From Chalciporus piperatus (lineage: Eukaryota > Basidiomycota > Agaricomycetes > Boletales > Boletaceae), in NCBI GenBank assembly GCA_038093975.1, contig JBBPTG010000017.1, forward strand, positions 1 to 64,000: 64,000 nucleotides of DNA, read 5' to 3'. Position 1 is the first letter of the stretch; each line of letters begins with the position of its first letter. Under the pieces are notes generated by a model. That model was not told the DNA's origin. It ran no database searches and saw only the letters and a list, made by a program, of their open reading frames with translations. Positions 41,591 through 53,458 of the stretch are shown here, piece after piece. Both the position numbers and the translations under genes were made by a program.

Positions 41591-42250
41591 TCATAGCCAA
41601 CTGCCATCAAGGTTGAAATATAAGTCCCCAGACTGACTAAGTCTGCCATCTGCTTGGTACATTTCTTGCAGTTGATCAAGGCCATCACCTGGCTGGTCAA
41701 ATTGAATGCCAGTCATCTTTAGATCGTGAAGGAACTGGGAGATATCAAGTTCGCCATCAATCCCGGTTGAGGGAGGCATTGGATGGACAACTCCTTCAGA
41801 GGGGGGGAGGTCGGCATTGAATGGGTTGGGAGTTGAGAATGAGAATTGAAAGTGATCAAAGTTGGTTTGTAGTGGAGCAAACTCGGACTCGGATGTGCTA
41901 GTACTGGTAATAACACTGCTGCTGGGGAAGATGCTTGGCACGTTGTCAGAGGGGGTTGGTGAGGAACTGTTGTGGCCCTCCAATACAGCGCCAGTGCCAG
42001 TGATGGGGCTGGAAGAGATGTAGCCTGAGCCTTGCTTGCTGTTCTCCTTCGTCTCTCTTGCTCGCTCTGTGAAAGCCGAGTCATTAGTTTAACTTTTGAA
42101 TTCGGATGCTTGACTCACGTCTGGCCTGCTCAACGAGCGAGGTAACTGCTGACCACGGCCTGTCAGCACCCAACTCCATCTTTTCCTGCAGGATGTTCAT
42201 CTCCTTCCCTTCAGAATAGTAGCTACGATGCTTGTAAAGTGTCTTCAAAA
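41591..42250 (-). pseudogene. C-terminal fragment of an unrecognised gene next to the TIR element
   Basis: Two exons (about 42240-42119 and 42066-41591, 52-nt GT-AG intron) read through YKHRSYYSEGKEMNILQEKM, ELGADRPWSAVTSLVEQA and RQRARETKENSKQG, then a Ser/Pro-rich acidic tail ending DLYFNLDGSWL. I do not recognise the family. The upstream side is cut by the TIR element at 42262. It might have been continuous with the CxC5-domain gene on the other side, but I could not align it with known CxC5/CxC6 C-termini. Confidence 0.5.
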
Positions 42251-42769
42251 CAAATTTTCATCAGGAAAAATGACTTATGCCATATGTCACCATATGGCAA
42301 TATTTGTTGCTATATGATGCTATTTGATGTTATTTGTGCACTATGGGCCATATGGCAAAAAGGGAAAAGTACCCAACTATAGTGCATCATATAGCATACA
42401 AATAGCACCAAATTGCAACATATAGCAGGGCCTGTAGACATGTAAAAGGCCTCTATCAATATAAGCTATATGTGCACAATGTGCACCAAATGGAAAAGTG
42501 AAAAAACAACTGAGGGCTTTTCCATATGGCGCCATTTTTCACTCTTTATGTCAAAATATCACACTTGAGTTAAAATACTTCAGGCTGAATTCAGTGCTAA
42601 TATAATACATGATGAAATGAAAAGTAAAACAATCAAAACAATAAATCTAAACGACGGGGGTATCAGCAGCAGAAATGGCAGTGTTAGCTGTGGTAGTAGC
42701 GGGGATGGGGTTGGGGATGGTGGTGGAAAAAGCGATGGGGAGCTGTGGAGGGGGTCTGTGGTGAGTACA

Positions 42770-43185
42770 TGTGGTGGTAGGTGAGTGGAAACTCACCTGA
42801 TGATGGCGGCGGGGCTGTCGAGCCCTCGCCAGCCGTGTTTTGATGTTGAGTTAGAGGCCTTGAGTTGGGAGGAGGTGCGGGAGGTGTCGTGAGGTGGCGG
42901 CGTGCGCGAACGAGCTCGCCGGCTCGTAAAAAAGTGGTGGGGAGCTGTGGAGGGAGTCTGTGGTGAGTAGATGTGGTGGTGGGTAAGTGAAAACTCACCT
43001 AGTGAGACCGGCAGGGCTGTTGAGCCCTCGCCAGCCGTGTTCGAGTGGGTGTTGAAGGTGGGAGGTGATGGTGGGGCACGAGCAGCTATGCTCGAGGTAA
43101 GTGGATGTGGTGGTGGGGGAGTGGAAACTCACCTAGTAAGGCCGGCGGGGCTGTTGAGCCCTCGCTGGCCTGGGCGCAGGGGCAG
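42770..43185. repeat. Three tandem hairpin/exon-like repeat units
   Basis: Units of about 150-200 bp occur near 42775-42860, 42975-43060 and 43115-43180. Each contains a hairpin of the form GGTGAGT-GGAA-ACTCACC followed by ggcgGGGCTgttgAGCCCtcgcc. On the minus strand each reads like an exon coding for GEGSTAPxPSSG or similar, ending at AG, then a GTGAGTTT splice donor. Related copies lie at 33.39-34.03 kb. They may be duplicated exon-intron units or mobile hairpins. Confidence 0.65.
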
Positions 43186-43379
43186 CACATTTGTTTGAGC
43201 GGGTGGAGGTGGGCATGTTGCTAAAACTTGGTTGGGTGTGAAAGAAAGAACGGGAGAGAAGAAAAAAACTCATCTTGGGTAGAAATACGTGTGTGATGAA
43301 GTTGAAGGCTGTGGGAATGGTGGAAAAGCAGACAAGTGGCAGAAACACACTCTTGTTCCTCAAATAGTCCCAAGGCGCA

Positions 43380-44820
43380 GTGTCGGCGCCCGCCACCTTC
43401 GCGAAGACGACCGTGGAGACAATGAGGTCTACCATCGCGCGTCCTTGTCGTGATCAATCCACCACGTTCATCATGGCAGAGCGTCCAACTGCAGAAATAA
43501 AGACGCGCCCAGCCGCGAAGAAACGCGACGGGACGAGTCGCCAGAGCCATCCGACGGACTTGAGGGAGTCGCAGGCGTCGAGGGCGCGTGGTTGGTAGTC
43601 GAGCAATCGAGTGTTGAGGTCGAGGAAACAAGCAGCCGCACGAATGCAGACTGCGAGTCCAAAGTCCAAGGGGTCGAGTCGAGCAAATCGGGTGCCGTCG
43701 AGATCGAACCAGGCGGCGAGGCGGACGTCGAACGAGCCGGAAGCATCGTGCACGACCGCAGGTGCATGAAAACCGATCGGGGCAACTCGAGGCCACAAAA
43801 AGGCGTCGAAACCGGTCGGGGGACCACGGAGATCGAAGGGGAAGACGAGGAAGCGCTCAGAGACGAGCAGGTCGAAGGGGAGAAGGACGAGACGCGCGGA
43901 AACACGTCGATCAAGGAGAAGAAAAGGTCGTCGAGGCCGCACAAGCGATCGACGCGAGGAGTCGAAGCAACCAGTCAAAAAGACACGGCGAACAACGACG
44001 ACGTAGCTACACCGTCCCCACTCCTTCCTCCACCTATTCCCAGTCCTCACGACCGATCCCGAAGCCGAACGAATGATCACAACAACGACAAAGCGGCGAA
44101 CGCACGGTACGACCGCACAGACGCACGAACGGAGTCGTGTGGCCATACGGTCGCAACGAGGGACCAACGGGGCGATGCAGAGCATCGAGAAGACGACGGC
44201 GACGACTTACGGAGATTGCTGACTCGAGTCAAGCGAGATCGAGACCGAGACGACGAGCGGGAGAGGGTCAAGTCGAGAGAACTTGAAGTTGAGAGTCAGG
44301 GGGGGTATGAGAGGGGTGGAAACGGCGCCGAACGATACGGCGAACGCAACGGCATGGACGACGCAACGAGCAACTGGGATCGCGACTCACGACGAGTCGG
44401 ATCGAAGCCGATCGCTGACGACGAGCGTCAGAACCAACGCTACATGCGCAAGTTGGCCATGTACGCACCTAGGCCATCACCACCACGCATTTCCCATCAC
44501 GCCAGACGACTCACCAGTCACCCGAACCCACCGCGTCGTCGAGGACGACTCAAATCGAACCTACGGCTCTTCGACGTGTGGCCCCCATCAGAGCTTGAAG
44601 GTAGGTCACTTCGTTGGTGAATCACCAAATGAAACTCACCCTGCAGTAGAGTCTCTTTGCGGACATCCTATCTGTCCTCGCTATGACGTACTCAGATACT
44701 CAACCACAAGGGACTCTCCGATATCGCTTGCTATCCGCGTCCCTCCTCCCTCCGTCATCAACAATACCGGAACCAGGTTCATGGGGCCACGAGTACGTTC
44801 GCCAGCTCGCATCAGAGCTT
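43380..44820 (+). CDS. Charged low-complexity protein inside the TIR element (function unknown)
   Basis: The plus strand is open over 43592-44620 (342 codons, first codon TTG), with an overlapping shorter ATG frame at 43473-43598 (MAERPTAEIKTRPAAKKRDG). A 47-nt intron at about 44601-44647 could extend it to 44820. The product is rich in Arg, Asp, Glu and Ser, with runs such as RVKRDRDRDDERERVKSREL. I recognise no domain. The absence of an ATG at the start of the main frame and an ambiguous junction with the preceding frame mean the model is weak. It may be a splicing-factor-like disordered protein or a spurious frame in G/C-rich DNA. Confidence 0.35.
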
Positions 44821-45321
44821 GAAGACTCCACACTCCGGCAAGAAGGTGAAGAAGCTGTTCCTCCCCCTCCTGCCACTGAAGGCGATGCGGCTGCCGTGAA
44901 GCCCGAGGCTGTTAATGTCCCGGCGAGGTCAGCGCCGGGTCGAGTGGCGGCCATGCGAACTCACCAAATGACCCTACCGAGCCACCAGAAGACGACGACG
45001 ACGAGTCGACAAGCCCAACCGTCGAGCGGGACACGTCGAACAACGTTGGAGATGCACTCAGGCGCAAAGATACACGACCAGACGAGTTGCCAACACCACC
45101 TGGGCTTCCAGTAATGTATTGGACAGTTGTACACATTTTATCCTTAATAACTGGTCTAGTAAGTACGCCTATCAAACATTGTACTAGATATATCAGTAGC
45201 ATTGTGTACTATAGCAATAAATAGCCCATATAGTGCCATATGTGCAACTTATAGCACAAATATGTCCAATGTGTGCCATGGCTGCACATATGGCCAACTA
45301 TGGCATAGGGTATTTTTCCTG

Positions 45322-46500
45322 ATGAACAATAGCGAATATATAAAGAATCCATTCAGCACATCAACGTCTCTCATCTCCAATGCTACGGGCCACGTAGCCC
45401 TGAGCTGCTTGAGGTGGCAGCAGGCCTGGCTGAGCTGCGGGAAGGCAGTGGGATTGTTTCGAACATAGGCATGCTGGTCGGCAATGGAGACGTTGTATAT
45501 TCGTGCACAGTTTAGGCTCGACAACCTCCAAGAAGAGTCAAGTTAAAAGAATCAACCTTCGACTCAAAAACATACCATCCGAAGACCTTTGCATTTGCAA
45601 ACATCTCTAGCACCTGACTATCGATGAAGAAGTGGGTAGCAGCTTGCACTACGTCTGGTACGCCGCCGTAGTATATGCGGGAGTCACCATCCTTGTGTAC
45701 CATGTAGTTGTAATGGTAACGTCGGTGGCAGTCTGAAGTTGCATTAGCAGCGTAGGCAGCGTATGAAAGGATACTTACGACGACAGTAGGTGGACGTGGA
45801 GTGAACAGGAAGCACCCCAAAGCCAAGGGTGAAACGAGCTGCTTGATACTTGACTGGATCAGATAGCGTCGCAATGCTATTGCAGCCCCGTTGGCTGGGA
45901 CAGCCCTCGGTGAGACAGACACGAGTAGGGGGGTAGAGGTCGCCAAAGGCTTCAATTAATCAGCATCGTACAGCGAACAAGGGCAACGACTTGAACTTAC
46001 CAACTCCGTGATGAAGGCCATGCAAGTTAAACATCTCCACCTCCTCTGAGCTCGGTGAGAGCCCTTGGCTGGACCAGATGAGGCGTTTGAGCAACAACCA
46101 CCCATGCCTAACAGAATCAAGGTCCATTCCTGTGGTACCGACGAGGATGGCCTCCACCGAGGTAGGAAGTGTGAGAGGAGGGTGCGTGATGTCGCGCATT
46201 TCGTGGCGGATCGCTGGTAGCGCGAAGCAAGAAAATCGTACAAAACGAATGACCTTGTTGAGGTCTGAGAGCTTATCAGCTGGGATTGAGCCAAGGGCCT
46301 CGAAGGCGCTGCTGGGTGTAGATGGTACGTCCGGCAGCATCGTTGGGTAGGAGGTAGCGGCTTTCTGGGGCGTTCTGTTGAGAACGGGCGAGGTGGCGAC
46401 AAGCTTTCGTTAACAGAGATGCACCCCCAGCGGCAGCGTGGATGATGGGAGCAGCAGTGAGCGACTGGAGGGCATTGGTCAAGTTCGAGGTTATATCAAA
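45322..46500 (-). pseudogene. CxC5-type cysteine-cluster protein (KDZ-transposon associated), interrupted
   Basis: Exons read on the minus strand give KVIRFVRFSCFALPAIRHEM, PPTRVCLTEGCPSQRGC, then DCHRRYHYNYMVHKDGDSRI, YYGGVPDVVQAATHFFIDS, SSLNCARIYNVSIADQHAYV and VLNGFFIYSLLF. This order, including the CX4C cluster and the YHxNY and YYGGVP motifs, is that of the CxC5 domain that accompanies KDZ (Kyakuja-Dileera-Zisupton) transposases in Agaricomycetes. The frame breaks at IYSLLF where the TIR element begins, so the following CxC6 module is lost. The N-terminal exons (to about 46500) show one or more frame changes. No KDZ transposase lies in the window. Confidence 0.75.
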
Positions 46501-46527
46501 CCACCGTGAGAACTACAGGATCCAAGT

Positions 46528-46665
46528 TGTCGCTGGAGAAACATGGGAGACACAAGCGAGTCTCCGAAAATCTCCAGAGACAAACAAGCAAGCCTCTCCA
46601 GAGATAGCAACAAAAGCTGCTGGAGATTCCCTGGAGATTCCCCAGCGACTCTCCACCAACAACTT
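46528..46665. repeat. Cluster of GGAGA and TCTCC motifs
   Basis: Four GGAGA and four TCTCC occurrences lie within about 140 bp, including two tandem GGAGATTCC copies. Clusters of short motifs in both orientations are typical of transposon subterminal regions, and this one is next to the CxC5 gene. Confidence 0.5.
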
Positions 46666-47521
46666 ATACGCCCTCGAGACGATTCACTTAAATGCAATAA
46701 TGCGAATAAGCGATTCCGAGACAGTATCCATCAAATATTATACATGTAGGAGAGAGATTGTTGACGAACGGCTGCGAAAGATGGCGATGATGCTGTGCGA
46801 GATCGATAAGCTTAAGGGGGCTGGTTTCATATCGTGCGATGAATGATCGCCTTCCATGTATTGGACTGCGAAATCGATGTTGATGTGGCATATTCAATGG
46901 TGATAGAGTGGGGGAACGGGCTCTCAACTCGTCATCGTGTGTACTCCTGAACATGGAGTCTTGGAGTGTTTGAGGGATTCTGGTGCGCGTCACGGGTGCT
47001 CGAAAGCGTGTAACAGGCGTAGAATGCGGACTGAAATGACGCATAATCAATTGGAAGGATGTGATCGATCACGATACGGGTTGAGAGGTACACAAGGCGC
47101 GAAAGGTGTGGTACCTGGGTGAAAGGTGCGACAGCGTGCCGCAGCTACGCGGAGCATGGTGTGGAGAGAATGGAGACAAAGGGGAGCATGGAGTAAATGC
47201 GAAGGCGGTAATGATCTGGGGCTTGAATACCACACTTTAGAAAGCATTAATCGTCGCACCTGGAGCGTTAGCTGGTCGTTATCAGTGTGTCGAGATACCC
47301 CAGATACAGCTTCACTTTGTTTCGTGACAGACTTGTTAATAACTTCATTGTTATGGTTTGAAGTGGTTGACGAAGACGAGGAGGTGTGACGTGACGAGCG
47401 TGTGTGTGTCACACATTAGCGTGACGGCGCGCCATGAAGTGGGACGGGGTCAGACCGGTCAGTGCCAGTCAACGCCGTGTTCATCGCAGTGTCGGTCTAT
47501 CTGACTCTATCAAGGAGATCA

Positions 47522-47573
47522 AGTCAGACCAACTAGTCAGACCAACTAGTCAGACCAACTAGTCAGACTAACA
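47522..47573 (+). repeat. 13-bp tandem repeat, four copies
   Basis: AGTCAGACCAACT is repeated three times exactly and once with changes. It ends 44 bp before the PWWP-like gene start, so it probably lies in the 5' UTR or core promoter. Confidence 0.9.
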
Positions 47574-47616
47574 GTCACTAACTCATCTGTCACACAAACA
47601 AGCCACAGGACAGACA

Positions 47617-50600
47617 ATGGCTACCCCACAGCACAGTTCCCTCGCAGCGAGGATTCTGCCAACCCGCGGCGCAGCTCAGAAAGCCTCTGCCAGCTTCGCA
47701 GAGCAACTCATGGACTCCCCAACTCGTTCCGATGGAGAGCCCTCCGAATTTGGCTCACTCGGTCCATCAATCCCTTTCGGAGAACCCAGTCCCCATAGAA
47801 CCAAACCCGTCAAGTATCGCTACAGTGCAACAGGGAAGCATCGCTCCTCTCCCCTCAAAGGCAACTCTTCCTCTCCGGAGCACAGGATCCTTGGTAAAGC
47901 AAAACAGAGTGTGGCGACCAAGGTCATGCCTATTCCGGTGACCTCCTTCACTCCAGCCGCACCATCAAACGTGTCCAAAGGCAAAGCCCGCGCCGTCGCA
48001 TCTACTTCGCGTAAGCGTAAAGCCTCTGCCTCCCTTTGGAGAGAGGACCCACTTAGTTCCCTCTCTGTATCATTGTCCCCGTCACCCTTGTCAAGCGTAC
48101 CGACTTCACCTATCATGCCCCCCAATGACCTCCCTCTGTCACCTACACCTCATTTCAAGGGGACGACTCTCGACCTCCCAAAGCGTCTTCCAGTTTCAAA
48201 GACTCTTTCTCTGCGCTCGTTGGGGCCCACCGCCTCAAAGCTCAGTGTGTTCTCACACCCCCTGTCTCCCGGGCGGAAGCAAAAGAGGGCCAAGACAAAC
48301 CACAAGACGCCACCCGATGCGTGGGACGTTGGGAGTTCAGTTTGGGTACTCGTCAACGACTCCGGGGCCGTCGTAGATAACGCCACACAACAACACGATG
48401 ATGTCGAGATATTGGAACGACTCATGTGGTGGCCGGCCCAGGTGAGTTAATCAAGCTCAAGTCGTGAAGCAGCCACTCTATATGCGCTATGTCAGATCGT
48501 ACAGAAGCAACCCCTCCGCATATCGTTGTTCGGGGATTTTCCTTCCTCGTCTTCCTCAGGTAGAGGCCTGTGCACGATCTTTGCACCCTCACCCTCCAAC
48601 ATCCTGTCTATCTGTGACGACACGGGCTCTAAACGCTTCACTCGCATCACGTTTTGCGTCTCTTCTTTGTCCGTGGATAACGATCTTGCTGGCCCGCCCC
48701 CAACGAAGAAACCACGTCTTGATGAAAGCGCATCATTCGCAGATAGATGGGAGTCCGCCGTTCAAAGCATGGAAAAGGCTTCCACACTCGAACAAGATGG
48801 TCTTCCTGCACTCATATCCTCCTATGCTTCTGCCGGGAACAGTTTCTACGACTCTCTCGACGATTCTGATCCCGATACCTCCGACCTCCGACAATCTTTG
48901 CGCAAACCCACCCACGTAGCACCTAAGAAATCGAAACCGACGGAATCCACGAGGAAACTGAAACCACAGCGCTCGAGAGCGAATATAAAGGACGACGCCA
49001 GTGTAAACACATCTCGCAGTTGGTCGCCTTGTCCCCCAGATCCTACGCTTCAAATCCCAGGCGAACTCGTCCTTGCACTGGCTCCGAGAACAGGAAGTTC
49101 TTATTGGCCTGCTCAGCTCCTCGAACACGTCCCAGGTCGACAGGAGAAATACAAGGCCAAGTTCCTGGACGACAAAGAACATATTATTACTAGGGATAAA
49201 TTCTGGACTTCGGAGGAAGAGGGTTTCGTGCGATGCACGTTGGGAGAATGGGAAAGCGCGATCAAGACCAACGAAGATCCCGAGTCCGGAGACGAGGGCG
49301 AGGAAGACGAGGAAGACGGTAAAGCGGACGTCGACGATCCGAACGGCACTAGCCTACCACCACCACCACCACCACCGGCAGACGACTTTGAAGATCTTTC
49401 CGTCCGTGAACAACTTGCGTATGTGAAGCCTGTCTTGCGAGCGATTTTGAACAAGGAGTACGCACCGGCGATGGCGAATCATGAGGCATTTATGAAAGGT
49501 GGTTCGGCGAGGGTTGCGTTGTTGAAGGCGGCGGGTATAAGAGGTGGTATGGATGCGCAGTTCGTGAAGGCGGTACAGAAGGCGATATGTAAGTGGGTGC
49601 TTGGGGGAGATGGGGTCCGACCCAAGGCGATAGGTGTGGGTGTCGCGGGCTCGGGCGTTGGGCCCGAGGACGAGAATGGAGTTGCTGAAGGAGATACGAT
49701 ACGGCCTAGCGTTCCTGCGCCGGCATCACTGGAAACCACGCCTTGTCACACGACACCGGACGATAACATGGAAGGAATTGAAGGTGGTGACATCCCACAG
49801 GACACTCGAAACGTTGGACACGATGCTATATCGTCAACTTCATCTACTATTTCCCTGGACAAGCAGGTCGAGGTCGCTCAGGACTCTGAGATGGCTGTCG
49901 ACCAGCCTGAACAGGTAATATCGCACTCTTTGCTATCGATCAAGCGGACTGAATAATGATTTCGTAGAAACCGGTTCCCGTACCGCATACTGCAAGTGAT
50001 GCAGCCGCAAGTCTTGCGAATACTAACCAAGGGTCTTCAGGACTCAAGAGCCAGTTGGATGTATGTCATATTGCATTTACCTCAGGGATCTGATTTTAAG
50101 CACTCAGTAGCTCCTGGCCGAAGTTTCACAAGCAGTCGCCATCAAACCATCGCTCTTACCCTCCCACCCCGATTTACCTAGCATCAAGATTGATACATCG
50201 GATGCCATCCGCAAGGTAACGCTTCGTCGTAATAGGACGTTCTTGTCCTCATCTCACTTGGGCCCTAGGACACGTCGAATACATCGTCTCAGCCGAGCCC
50301 CCTTACACCTATGCCTGAGGAAAAGGAACCTGCAGTTCCTGTGAAAGGTGGCCAGGTTCAAATTGGATGTGATGAGTTCGAGTCCCTGTCTGGCGTTGAG
50401 AAATTAGACGTAAGGACCTTTCTCCCATATCCTCTGCTTTCTGATGACGAGTCCCTTGGGTACTGGCAGTATTGTCTCAACATCCTGCTCCCTGAATGCA
50501 TCCAACAGCTCCTCCTCTGGCGCTCTGGTGAGCGCACCTCCCCTTCCCTATTCTCCCCCGAAGAGGAACAGAGATTACACGACGTGGCTGCTCGGAAGGC

Positions 50601-50757
50601 TGCAGAGACTGATTGGGTGGACGACGTGATGAGGCTTCGGGCGGCGGAGGCTCGACTGCGGGGTATTGATCTAAGGCAGAAGGTTGAAGAGAAGAGGACA
50701 GAGGTTGTGATGGGCGGGACGAGATCAAGACCGAGGAGAGGGACCATTTCTAGGTGA
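47617..50757 (+). CDS. Tandem PWWP/Tudor-like domain nuclear protein
   Basis: Five exons (47617-48441, 48496-49914, 49968-50060, 50111-50215, 50269-50757) give 976 residues. The N-terminus is Ser/Pro-rich with basic patches (TSRKRKAS, GRKQKRAKTNHK), suggesting nuclear import. A first PWWP-like module spans residues about 245-330 (SSVWVLVNDSG, MWWPAQIVQKQPLRISLFGD). A second lies near residue 460 (ELVLALAPRTGSSYWPAQLL, KYKAKFLDDKEHIITRDKFW). An acidic stretch, a Pro run and a helical region (NILLPECIQQLLLWRSGER) follow. PWWP domains bind methylated histone H3 (often K36me) and DNA. The intron before the second exon interrupts the first PWWP right after WWPAQ. The precise complex is not clear. 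Confidence 0.78.
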
Positions 50758-51090
50758 CCATGCGAGTGCTTTGATATCACGTACGGTACATATTTTGTGT
50801 TCATAATGGCATACACGAGCCCTGCTATGGATTATCTTGGTCGTTCTAACGTTCCTTGGTCGCACGGAAGCAAAGGTACGATCTCATAATTCGGTTACAT
50901 GATGTCGTGGCTGCGTTCCGTTCCTTTTGATATCATTCCGGTCTTGTGACTTATTGTCAGCCGTCATTTCTCTCTCCAGCTCATATATATTCCTCCATCT
51001 CAATCCCTAGCATTTTACTGTACTCATACACGCAACAGGGCTCTCGTCAAGGCCTTTTCACGTTCTTTCCTCGACAGTGGATGCTAGTCA
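50758..51090. other. Intergenic: PWWP gene 3' end and apyrase promoter
   Basis: These 333 bp between two plus-strand genes carry a TATA-like run (catatatattcc, about 50983). No other gene is supported. Confidence 0.4.
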
Positions 51091-53458
51091 ATGCCACCGC
51101 CAACATCCAGCGACGCCTGGTTAGCCGCACGCCGATTCGGAATCGTTATTGACGCTGGATCGTCTGGCTCGAGGCTTCAAATATACAGCTGGAAAGACCC
51201 TACTTTCGTACTCGAACAACACGGCGATGCCGTTCGTCATACGTTGCCAAAGGTCGAGAAGGGCGTGCAGAGTGGGGAGGAGTGGATAACCAAGGTCGAA
51301 CTAGGTGCGTCCCATCATGATTATTCTTCCACGTCATAAAGAAAAAAAAAAACTCGCATGGCTGATCTCACGCTGGGGATGTATATACACAGGTCTATCG
51401 AGCTTTGCTGACGACCCAGAAGGGGTAGCTGCCTACCTAGAACCTCTCATCCTCCACGCCCGTTCCCAAATCCCCCCCTCCCTCGAATCCTCCACCCCTC
51501 TCTTCCTCCTCGCGACCGCCGGCATGCGTCTCCTCACGCCCATCCAACAAGCGCGCGTCCTCCACGCCGCGTGTACCTACCTCAAATCCGCCTCTTCCTT
51601 CCGCATCGAATCCGAGGACGAGGACGAGGGACCCTGTGGGAGGAGCGTGAAGATTATTACGGGGGAGGAAGAGGGGTTGTTTGGATGGATTGGGGTGAAT
51701 TATTTGATGGATGGGTTTGATGGGGGGACTGGGGAGAGGACGACGTATGGGTTTTTGGATATGGGTGGGGCGTCGACGCAGATCGCGTTTGAGCCTGGGG
51801 ATGCGGATGTCGAGGGTGGTGGAGGAGGGGATGGGGCGCTTGTGGATGTGAGGTTGAGGTTGGTAGGTGGGGAGGAGATCAAGCACAAGGTGTTTGTGAC
51901 GACTTGGTTGGGGTATGGGACGAATCAGGCGAGGGAGAGGTATCTCGCCGAGGTTGTAAAGAACGCGCAAGGATCGGGATCGGGATCGGGATCGTCGTCC
52001 GTCGATGGTATCAACTCGGACAAGACGATATTCGACCCGTGTTTACCCAAAGACTTGGAGCTACCAGAGACGACGCATACCTTGATGGGCACGGGTTCGT
52101 TCACGGAGTGTCTACGAAGGACGGCACCGCTGTTGAACAAGGACGCTCCGTGTCAGGACGTGCCGTGTTTGTTCAATGGCGTTCATGTCCCCACCATCAA
52201 TTTCTCGTCCTCGCATTTCATCGGCGTCTCGGAGTACTGGTACTCCTCCGAACACGTCTTTGGACTCGGTGGGCCTTACGACTTTGTTCAGTACGAACGC
52301 GCCGCCTCGGATTTCTGCGCACGAGATTGGGATGGGATCGTCAAACAACATCAGCGGGACAAGAAGGCGGGTCTTTTGGGCGGGGACGGAGAGGTGATGC
52401 GAGATGGCCAGGTCATCGAAACTGGCGTCTGGGGAGACATGGTCGAGATTCCTCGACTACAGATGCAATGTTTCAAAGCCGCCTGGGTCGCCAACGTCCT
52501 CCACGAAGGCCTCGGAATGCCCCGCATCGTCGATCCAGGAGGTAACTCCACCACTCAAGGCGAACAGGTCGCTAACCAAGCTGAGAAGAAGGGTTTGGGA
52601 AGACCTACGTTCCAGTCTATGGATACCGTTGGGGATATTGCGATTAGCTGGACGTTGGGAAAGATGGTGCTTGAGGCGAGCAAGGAGGTGAAACCGCTTT
52701 CGAGTCATAGCAGGCCTCTCGTGGATCCTGTGGAGGATATACCAGCGGACTTGCGACATCCCCCCATCAGGCCGATACGTCCACCGTTCCTGGACCTTGA
52801 CGCTCTCGAGGAAAAGTTGTCGCAGCATCTACCCCCCGTGCTGACACGCCAGTCTCTCGGGTTCTCGCTCGTCGCGGTCGTATTCTACTGCCTCGTAGTG
52901 CTTCTGCTGGGCTGTATCGCGCTCCGGCTACGTCGTTCCCTAATAGGCTTTGCCTTGCGACGTATCAGGCGAAGTTCGATGAAACGCAGCGTCGACAATA
53001 CCTACTTGATGGAAGAAGGCAATCTTGCTCCAAACGCCCGATCGTCCATTCTCCCACCCTCTCTCCTCCGACCCATCCGCCGATTTATCTCATCTACGAA
53101 CCATTCCAGACCGCGTCTGACGCCCTTGATCACATCACAACCTCGACGACCTATTCTAAGACATACCCATTCGTCTCCGGCGTCGTCGCCCAGCGCTACT
53201 CGTACCAGCCCTCCACATTTTTACGAGGCTGCTTATCCACCTGTTGGCGCTTCGACGGCTTCTCAATACCATTCCCGGTCTTCTTCGCCTACTCTTGGAA
53301 ACGTGTCGGATGATACGACTGCGATGCTCTCGAACAGCATCGCCTCGCTTTCGTCCGTGTCGACACGGTCGAGGAACTCGTCGCAGATTAGCCTCGCGAT
53401 ACTTGGCCCGAGACAAGCTCTCTCTCGCACAGCGAGTTCCCTGCAGGTGGGACGATGA
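51091..53458 (+). CDS. GDA1/CD39 nucleoside phosphatase, Golgi apyrase (YND1 type)
   Basis: Two exons (51091-51304, 51393-53458; 88-nt intron) give 759 residues. The enzyme hydrolyses nucleoside di- and triphosphates (GDP, UDP) in the Golgi lumen to support protein and lipid glycosylation. Apyrase-conserved regions are visible: DAGSSGSRLQIY (ACR1), LLATAGMRLL (ACR2), GEEEGLFGWIGVNYL (ACR3), FLDMGGASTQIAF (ACR4) and DTVGDIAISWTLG (ACR5). There is no N-terminal signal anchor. A single C-terminal transmembrane helix (SLVAVVFYCLVVLLLGCIAL, about residue 585) is followed by a basic, Ser-rich cytoplasmic tail, as in yeast Ynd1, not the N-anchored Gda1. The ATG at 51091 was chosen because the GIVIDAG motif follows within 17 residues. 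Confidence 0.9.

Larger units (their letters stand above)
42262..45321. mobile_element. 3.06-kb TIR-bounded element of unknown class, inserted in a CxC5 gene
   Basis: The ends are inverted repeats. The left reads CAGGAAAAATGACTTATGCC and the right, on the minus strand, reads CAGGAAAAATACCCTATGCC; similarity continues patchily inward. Both subterminal regions (42275-42560 and 45125-45310) are AT-rich and full of CATATGGC, GCCATAT and TATAGCA motifs in both orientations. The flanks are TTCAT and ATGAA, so the target duplication is unclear (perhaps only AT). The interior holds three tandem exon-like repeats (42.78-43.18 kb) and a plus-strand charged open frame (43.38-44.82 kb). I see no transposase motif, so it is probably non-autonomous. 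Confidence 0.65.
46501..47616. other. Region without a gene; GGAGA/TCTCC cluster and a 13-bp tandem repeat
   Basis: About 1.1 kb. The part at 46528-46665 has clustered GGAGA and TCTCC motifs. The part near 47522-47573 is a 13-bp tandem repeat just upstream of the PWWP-like gene. The open frames here are short and without motifs. The right end should contain the promoter and 5' UTR of that gene. Confidence 0.45.

Noticed and set aside
43221..44185. Long minus-strand frames opposite the charged frame of the TIR element
   Set aside because: Antisense to G/C-rich, CGA-rich sequence; Arg/Val/Cys-rich low-complexity translation without motifs.
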